In this document: positions 15,539-19,657 of the stretch, piece by piece | How positions within the stretch are numbered: the stretch's first letter is position 1 | Layout: each line of letters opens with the position of its first letter | Assembly (NCBI GenBank): GCA_006226265.1 | Contig: SBHH01000072.1 | Span: forward strand, 1-19,657 | Origin: Alphaproteobacteria bacterium | GTDB lineage: Bacteria; Pseudomonadota; Alphaproteobacteria; Sneathiellales; Sneathiellaceae | Direction of reading: 5' to 3' | Length of the DNA: 19,657 nucleotides | The notes under the pieces: generated by a model | The model's database searches: none | The model's input: only the letters and a program-made list of their open reading frames with translations | Told to the model about the DNA's origin: nothing | Translations under genes and position numbers: made by a program

Positions 15539-15570
15539 GCTTGACCGGGAGAGGTCCGGTCCTTTTAGAT
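15539..15570 (+). promoter_or_regulatory. Porin 1 promoter with spacer palindrome
   Basis: TTGACC (15541-15546) is followed after 17-18 bases by TTTAGAT (15564-15570). An inverted repeat GACCGG/CCGGTC (15543-15548 and 15556-15561) fills the spacer. The 10-mer GCTTGACCGG also occurs before porin 2, 118 bases from its start codon against 117 here, which supports it as a real promoter element. Confidence 0.55.
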
Positions 15571-15578
15571 CGGCGCGC

Positions 15579-15595
15579 ATGACAGACAATGTCAT
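15579..15595 (+). promoter_or_regulatory. Porin 1 leader inverted repeat
   Basis: ATGACA-GACAA-TGTCAT is a perfect 6-base dyad just downstream of the predicted porin 1 transcription start. It could be an operator or an mRNA hairpin. No regulator can be named. Confidence 0.4.
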
Positions 15596-15628
15596 TTTCT
15601 GCCTTTCAAGTTCCACCCCTCAAACTTC

Positions 15629-15644
15629 GCAGTCCCAGGACTGC
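15629..15644 (+). promoter_or_regulatory. Porin 1 leader stem-loop next to the ribosome-binding site
   Basis: GCAGTC-CCAG-GACTGC forms a six-pair stem with a four-base loop that ends 2 bases before AGGAG (15646-15650). Its closeness to the ribosome-binding site suggests it could influence translation or mRNA stability. The stem does not itself cover AGGAG. Confidence 0.45.
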
Positions 15645-15655
15645 CAGGAGACAGA

Positions 15656-16729
15656 ATGAAAAAAGCAATTTTAAGTACAACCGCTCTCGTCACAGCCGGT
15701 GTGCTGGCGAGCGGTACGGCCAGCGCCTCCGATAAAATCAAACTCGGTCTCGGCGGCTATATGCAGAGCACCTATTTCTATCAAAGTGCAGACGATACCG
15801 GCGCTGCCCAGGACAGAACATCCGACCGCGTGACCGAGGAAGGTGAAGTCTGGTTCACGGGCGAAACGACACTCGACAACGGCATCAGGTTCGGCGTGAA
15901 TGTTCAGCTTGAAGCCTATACCAAGACGGACCAGATCGACGAAACCTACATCTATGTCGATGGATCGTTCGGCCGGGTTGTTCTGGGTTCCGAGGACAGC
16001 GCCTCCTACCTGATGCATTACACCAGCCCGTCACCGGTTCCGATGTTCGGTGCCGATTCCGCCAACATTTACCCGACAGGCCTTCTCATCACGACCTATA
16101 CGGATATGTTTTCCGACGCGGACAAGATCACCTACTTCACGCCGCGGTTTGCCGGGTTCCAGTTCGGCGCTTCCTATGTCCCGGACGGAGATTTTGAGAC
16201 GGGCTCCGGCGGTAAAAACCAGTATCAGGCGCCCAGCCTGAAAAATGGACTTGATCGGGGCTGGTCTGCCGGCGCCAATTACGTTAACAAGTTTGGCGGC
16301 GTCGATGTCGCGATTTCTGCTGGTTATCAGTCCGCGAATGTTTTCAATCAATCCGAAGATTACACGGAATACAGTTTCGGAACAAACGTAGGCTATGCCG
16401 GCTTCACTCTCGGGGCGGGCTATGCGGTCGATAACGACATCAATGGCATTGCCGACAATGACAGCAAGGCCTGGTCGGTTGGCCTTACCTATGGCCGGGA
16501 TAAATGGCAAGTCGGTATCCAGTATTCAAAGGAAACGTTGGAACCTGCTGCAGCTGCGGATAGTGATGCGACAATTATGGTTGTGGGTGGCCAATATACC
16601 CTGGGTCCGGGCATTACAGCCTTTGGCGGTGTTCAGAGGGATGACAACGACACTCTTGCGGCCAGCACGGCGACCGTCATGGCGGGGACGACCTATACTT
16701 ATTTCGTCGGGACGTCCCTTTCCTTCTAG
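15656..16729 (+). CDS. Outer-membrane porin 1 (Gram-negative porin family)
   Basis: This is a 357-residue beta-barrel porin. A type I signal peptide (MKKAILSTTALVTAGVLASG) ends at A22-S23-A24, with cleavage before SDKIKLGLGGYMQSTYFY, the first strand. Alternating Gly/aromatic strands follow, including GETTLDNGIRFGVNVQLEAY, ETYIYVDGSFGRVVLGSED and NYVNKFGGVDVAISAGYQ. The chain ends TYFVGTSLSF with a terminal Phe, as required for barrel insertion by BAM. AGGAG (15646-15650) supports ATG 15656. It is paralogous to the next gene: several nucleotide blocks are identical (36 bases at 16120-16155). Its own terminator follows. Substrate specificity is unknown; sequence fits a general trimeric porin. 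Confidence 0.93.
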   Translation: MKKAILSTTALVTAGVLASGTASASDKIKLGLGGYMQSTYFYQSADDTGAAQDRTSDRVTEEGEVWFTGETTLDNGIRFGVNVQLEAYTKTDQIDETYIYVDGSFGRVVLGSEDSASYLMHYTSPSPVPMFGADSANIYPTGLLITTYTDMFSDADKITYFTPRFAGFQFGASYVPDGDFETGSGGKNQYQAPSLKNGLDRGWSAGANYVNKFGGVDVAISAGYQSANVFNQSEDYTEYSFGTNVGYAGFTLGAGYAVDNDINGIADNDSKAWSVGLTYGRDKWQVGIQYSKETLEPAAAADSDATIMVVGGQYTLGPGITAFGGVQRDDNDTLAASTATVMAGTTYTYFVGTSLSF

Positions 16730-16752
16730 GATAATGGATTCAAAACGCGGGA

Positions 16753-16778
16753 GGGGCAGGTTTTCCTGCCCCTTTTTT
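16753..16778 (+). terminator. Intrinsic terminator of porin 1
   Basis: GGGGCAGG-TTTT-CCTGCCCC is an eight-pair, GC-rich hairpin followed directly by six T. It lies 23 bases after the porin 1 stop and is a textbook rho-independent terminator. Confidence 0.95.
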
Positions 16779-17135
16779 GTTTCAGAACCGGGAGTGTTGG
16801 AAAACATTCGATTCTGAATATCCCCGGAATGCGGCAAATAAGGCGAAAAGAAGAAAATACGGCCACTGCCTCACCTACTCCTGCATTCGCTGCAGAAATG
16901 CCGACGGGAGCTGTGAATCCGGTAATTTGAAAAAACCCCGCATTTTCACTGTCTTCAACCAGAATGTGGCTTTTTGAGCACAGTCGGGCATTTTTGGGAT
17001 TTTTACTATCGTCTTCGGCTTGACCGGAGGGGCATTAACCCTCTTTACTCGCTCTTGACTAACAGGGCCGTCAGGTCTTGCGTCTGTATTTTAATCTATT
17101 TCTCTAGCTTTCAGTATGAGCAGAGGGGAGACAAA
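16779..17135. other. Intergenic region between the two porins
   Basis: This is 357 bases with no supported gene. An open frame continues upstream of porin 2 from ATG 16974, but its 54-residue leader would precede a perfect signal peptide, so it is not used. The distal half holds the candidate porin 2 promoter. The proximal half, about 16780-17010, contains no recognised motif apart from GCATT-N9-AATGC near 16889-16907. Confidence 0.6.
17018..17049 (+). promoter_or_regulatory. Porin 2 promoter with spacer palindrome
   Basis: GCTTGACCGG (17018-17027) contains a TTGACC -35-like box (17020-17025); TTTACT (17044-17049) lies 18 bases on. GAGGG/CCCTC (17027-17031 and 17039-17043) forms an inverted repeat in the spacer, a layout like that of porin 1. 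The element is 118 bases from the start codon. The -10 match is weak. Confidence 0.5.
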
Positions 17136-18233
17136 ATGAAAAAAGCAATCTTGGGCACGACCGCGCTTGTCGCCGTTAGTGCAATGGCTGCAGGAACGGC
17201 TTCTGCATCCGACAAAATCAAGCTGGGTGTTGGCGGTTACATGCAGAGCACCTACTTCTACCAGAGCGCCGATGAGCCTTCTGGTACTTCCGACCGTACC
17301 CCGGACCGGATGACGCAGGAAGGCGAAATTCACTTCAAGGGTGAAACCACGCTCGACAACGGCATCAAGTTCGGTGTCAACGTTCAGCTCGAAGCTTACA
17401 CCGCAACTGACCAGATCGACGAAACCTACATCTATATCGACGGTTCCTTCGGTCGTATCGTTGCCGGTTCTGAAGACAGTGCCGCATATCTGATGCACTA
17501 CACCAGCCCGTCACCGGTTCCGATGTTCGGCGCCGATTCTCCGAACATCTATCCGACGGGCCAGGTTAACACTTCCCGTCCTGACATGTTCGCCGACAAG
17601 GACAAGATCACCTACTTCACGCCGCGGTTTGCCGGCTTCCAGCTCGGTGTTTCCTATGTTCCGGACGGGGACAATGAAACCGGTTCCGGCAACAGCCCGT
17701 ACCAGGCTCCGTACCTCGAAAACGGCATCGACCGTGGCTGGGCAGCGGCTGCCAACTACGTGAACAAGTTCGGTGGCGTTGACGTTGCTTTGTCCGCTGG
17801 CTATGAGTCGGCGAACGTTACGACGGGTACCCCGACGGTTGCAACTCCGGGTACCAGCGGTGAAGACTACTACGAATACGCTTTCGGTGCACAGGTCGGT
17901 GTTGCCGGGTTCACCATCGGTGCCGGTTACGGAACTGACAACAACATCGGCGGCGTCAAGGACAACGACAGCAAGGTCTGGTCTGCCGGCCTGACCTATG
18001 GCATGGGCCCGTGGTCCGTTGGTGCCCAGTACTCCAAGAAAACCTTTGATCCTGCTGTTGGCAGTAATACGGATCAGACGATCTGGGTTATTGGTGGTCA
18101 GTACACCCTCGGCCCGGGCGTTACCGCGTTTGGTGGTGTTGAAATCGATGATAACGATCTGACGGCTTCCACCGCTACGCGGATGGCCGGCAAGACCAAC
18201 ACCTTCTTCGTTGGTACGTCTCTCTCCTTCTAA
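17136..18233 (+). CDS. Outer-membrane porin 2 (Gram-negative porin family)
   Basis: A 365-residue paralogue of porin 1. The signal peptide MKKAILGTTALVAVSAMAAG ends at A22-S23-A24 before SDKIKLGVGGYMQSTYFY. Barrel strands align with those of porin 1 nearly throughout, and the chain ends FFVGTSLSF. The main difference is an inserted Thr/Pro/Gly-rich loop, NVTTGTPTVATPGTSGEDYY, where porin 1 has a shorter loop (NVFNQSEDYTEY); this is probably a surface loop. GAGGGGAG lies just before ATG 17136, a strong ribosome-binding site. The gene uses many GGT, GTT and GAA codons and reads as highly expressed compared with its neighbours. Substrate is unknown. Terminator and promoter-like elements flank it. 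Confidence 0.94.
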   Translation: MKKAILGTTALVAVSAMAAGTASASDKIKLGVGGYMQSTYFYQSADEPSGTSDRTPDRMTQEGEIHFKGETTLDNGIKFGVNVQLEAYTATDQIDETYIYIDGSFGRIVAGSEDSAAYLMHYTSPSPVPMFGADSPNIYPTGQVNTSRPDMFADKDKITYFTPRFAGFQLGVSYVPDGDNETGSGNSPYQAPYLENGIDRGWAAAANYVNKFGGVDVALSAGYESANVTTGTPTVATPGTSGEDYYEYAFGAQVGVAGFTIGAGYGTDNNIGGVKDNDSKVWSAGLTYGMGPWSVGAQYSKKTFDPAVGSNTDQTIWVIGGQYTLGPGVTAFGGVEIDDNDLTASTATRMAGKTNTFFVGTSLSF

Positions 18234-18255
18234 TTTGAAGGAAAGTCGGAATAAG

Positions 18256-18285
18256 AAGGAGGGCAGGAAACTGCCCTCCTTTTTT
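18256..18285 (+). terminator. Intrinsic terminator of porin 2
   Basis: AAGGAGGGCAG-GAAA-CTGCCCTCCTT forms an eleven-pair hairpin with a GAAA tetraloop, followed by T residues. It lies 22 bases after the stop of porin 2 and is a strong rho-independent terminator. Confidence 0.95.
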
Positions 18286-18355
18286 GTTGTTTATAATCTG
18301 ATGCTTCGTTACTTATTTAGGGCAGAAGTTTTATAAAGAGGTATAATCAGAGGCA

Positions 18356-19192
18356 ATGGGCGGGATAATCTGGCTGGCATCCTATCCGAAGTCGGGAAAT
18401 ACCTGGACGAGGACATTTCTCCATAATCTGCTGTTGAACCCGGAAAAGCCGGTCGACATTAACAGCATTACCCGCTTCACACTCGGCGATTCCGATCGCG
18501 GCTGGTTCGAGAAAGCGGGCGGTAAGCCCTATAAAGACTATTCGCTCCGCGAAATCGCTGAGCTCCGACCGAAAGTGCACAAGGCTTTTACGGAATCCTA
18601 TCCGGATTCAGTTTTCGTCAAGACGCATCATGTCTTTGGCAAGGCCTTTGGCGTTCCGCTGATTTCTATGGAATATACGGCGGGGGCGATTTACATCGTT
18701 CGCAATCCGCTGGATGTTGTGACCTCTCTTTCAGATCATTTCGGCCTCAGTCTGGATGAAGGGATCGATCTTTTGAATAACCCTAAGGGACGGGCGGAAG
18801 ATGCGGATGCGGATGGCACAGTGGAGCATGTTCTTGGCTCCTGGTCCGGCCATGTCCAGTCCTGGATGCCGTTCGATCGCCGTTATATGTATATCATGCG
18901 CTATGAGGACATGTTGGAAAAGCCGGTGGAGACCTTTGGCGGCGTGTCCCGTTTTCTCGGTCTCAATCCGCCGGAAGAACGGCTTGCCCGTGCTGTTGAA
19001 TTTTCTTCCTTCGATGTTGTTCGTAAGCAGGAAGATGAAAAGGGGTTCTTCGAGCAGTCGAAGAAGAACAAGAGATTTTTCCGGGTCGGAAAGGCAGGCC
19101 AATGGAAAGATGTACTTTCTGATGCCCAGGTGAAAAAAATCGTCAAATGTCACTACGACACCATGAAGCATTTCAACTATCTTCCCGACTGA
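18356..19192 (+). CDS. Sulfotransferase-domain protein 1
   Basis: This 278-residue protein has the motifs of PAPS-dependent sulfotransferases. The 5'-phosphosulfate loop is YPKSGNTW (10-17), a likely catalytic His is in VFVKTHH (H91), and the 3'-phosphate-binding segment is IYIVRNPLDVVTSLSDHFG (R116, S124). The C-terminal FRVGKAGQWKD (from residue 242) matches the family's RxGxxGxWK element. It therefore probably transfers sulfate to a hydroxyl or amine, perhaps on a surface glycan or lipid; the acceptor is unknown. It lacks a signal peptide, so it is cytosolic. A near-identical N-terminus begins 26 bases downstream in the next gene. The start ATG 18356 follows GAGG; a TATAAT at 18342-18347 lies very close upstream. 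Confidence 0.9.
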   Translation: MGGIIWLASYPKSGNTWTRTFLHNLLLNPEKPVDINSITRFTLGDSDRGWFEKAGGKPYKDYSLREIAELRPKVHKAFTESYPDSVFVKTHHVFGKAFGVPLISMEYTAGAIYIVRNPLDVVTSLSDHFGLSLDEGIDLLNNPKGRAEDADADGTVEHVLGSWSGHVQSWMPFDRRYMYIMRYEDMLEKPVETFGGVSRFLGLNPPEERLARAVEFSSFDVVRKQEDEKGFFEQSKKNKRFFRVGKAGQWKDVLSDAQVKKIVKCHYDTMKHFNYLPD

Positions 19193-19218
19193 CCGACAGA
19201 AGAAGGCGGAATTAAGCT

Positions 19219-19657
19219 ATGGGTGGCATTATCTGGCTCGCGTCTTATCCGAAATCGGGAAATACCTGGGTTCGGACCTTTCTGCATAATCTGCTTTTGA
19301 ACGCGGATCGGCCAGCGGATCTGAATGAGTTGACGAAATTCACGATCGGGGACCGGAACAAGATCTGGTATGAGAATCTAACCGGCCGCCCTTTTTCAAG
19401 TTTCAGCGAGGAGGAGGTTGCACGGCTCACCCCGCGGGTGCATCGGGCCTATATGGCGACGCGGCCCGATTCCGTTTTCGTGAAAACCCATAGCTGGCTT
19501 GGCAAATCCCATGGCGTGCCGCTGATTACGCCGGAATGCACGGCGGGCGCCGTCTATATCATCCGTAACCCGCTCGATGTGGTGATTTCCCTCTCCGATC
19601 ATTATGGCCTGACCCTGGACGAGGGGGTCGAGATGATCACGAACCCCGAAGCCTATA
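19219..19657 (+). CDS. Sulfotransferase-domain protein 2 (3' end cut by window)
   Basis: Only the first 146 residues are present and the frame is open at the window edge. The N-terminus repeats the preceding gene: residues 1-28 are identical except Thr18 to Val. It keeps YPKSGNTW (10-17), VFVKTHSW (candidate catalytic His91) and VYIIRNPLDVVISLSDHYG, so the cofactor site looks intact. The two differ more between residues 29 and 85, where acceptor contacts could lie. ATG 19219 is preceded by AAGGCGGA. The tandem pair, 26 bases apart on one strand, is probably one operon created by duplication. Acceptor unknown. Confidence 0.88.
   Translation, partial: MGGIIWLASYPKSGNTWVRTFLHNLLLNADRPADLNELTKFTIGDRNKIWYENLTGRPFSSFSEEEVARLTPRVHRAYMATRPDSVFVKTHSWLGKSHGVPLITPECTAGAVYIIRNPLDVVISLSDHYGLTLDEGVEMITNPEAY

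Larger units (their letters stand above)
15282..15655. other. Intergenic region between the DUF3576 gene and porin 1
   Basis: This 374-base gap separates divergent genes and must hold the promoters of both. I see no credible coding sequence; a short plus-strand open frame (15411-15659) has no ribosome-binding site and an unremarkable composition. The porin side contains a promoter-like element and two stem-loops, listed separately. The DUF3576 side, about 15290-15410, holds no recognisable motif beyond a run of T after GCC (near 15318-15324). Confidence 0.6.

Noticed and set aside
16974..17135. Upstream extension of porin 2 by 54 residues
   Set aside because: The internal ATG 17136 has a strong ribosome-binding site and begins a perfect signal peptide matching porin 1; the extension would bury it.
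18292..18351. Two TATAAT boxes (18292 and 18342), each followed by C-A/T-GA, as promoters of the sulfotransferase gene
   Set aside because: Neither has a -35-like box at the right distance; the second would leave a leader of only a few bases. A promoter may be here but cannot be assigned.

Overview
The window reads as chromosomal DNA of a Gram-negative alphaproteobacterium. The gene order mnmE, mnmG, rsmG, parA, parB on the plus strand, facing leuS, lptE, holA on the minus strand, is the arrangement I know from alphaproteobacterial chromosomes close to the replication origin. Two lipoproteins, a DUF6489-type gene end and two outer-membrane porins fit that assignment. Species or order cannot be fixed from sequence reading alone; a Rhodospirillales- or Sneathiella-like bacterium is a guess.

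Layout. (1) 1-6106, plus strand: the 3' end of a DUF6489-type gene, the tRNA wobble-modification pair mnmE and mnmG, the 16S rRNA methyltransferase rsmG, and the chromosome-segregation pair parA/parB. Four perfect 16-bp parS sites (TGTTTCACGTGAAACA) lie 0.3-2.7 kb upstream of parA. Two are between mnmE and mnmG and two are inside the rsmG coding sequence, where each is read as Asn-Val-Ser-Arg-Glu-Thr. (2) 6194-9908: an accessory block of small genes between parB and the holA cluster. It holds a bleomycin-resistance-like VOC protein, a LysR regulator, a small unknown protein plus a GNAT acetyltransferase behind PhaR-like CTGC-N3-GCAG operators, a truncated PPOX flavoprotein gene, and an HxlR regulator divergent from a carboxymuconolactone-decarboxylase-like gene with two operator palindromes between them. 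(3) 9894-15281, minus strand: a DUF3576 lipoprotein, then leuS, lptE, holA and a HAD phosphatase, packed with overlaps or very short gaps. (4) 15656-18285: two tandem paralogous porins, each with its own strong terminator and a shared promoter-like element at nearly the same distance from the start codon. (5) 18356-end: two tandem PAPS-dependent-type sulfotransferases, the second cut by the window edge.

How the genes work together. MnmE and MnmG jointly modify U34 of tRNAs, and RsmG methylates 16S rRNA. ParB loads at the nearby parS sites and is moved by ParA to segregate the origin region. HolA is the clamp-loader delta subunit and LptE helps insert LPS into the outer membrane. The porins add outer-membrane permeability, and the sulfotransferases probably sulfate a cell-surface or small-molecule substrate that cannot be named. 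I see no rRNA, tRNA, CRISPR array, prophage or insertion sequence. The most noteworthy signals are the parS sites embedded in rsmG, the PhaR-like operator pair, the HxlR double operator, and the matched porin promoter elements.
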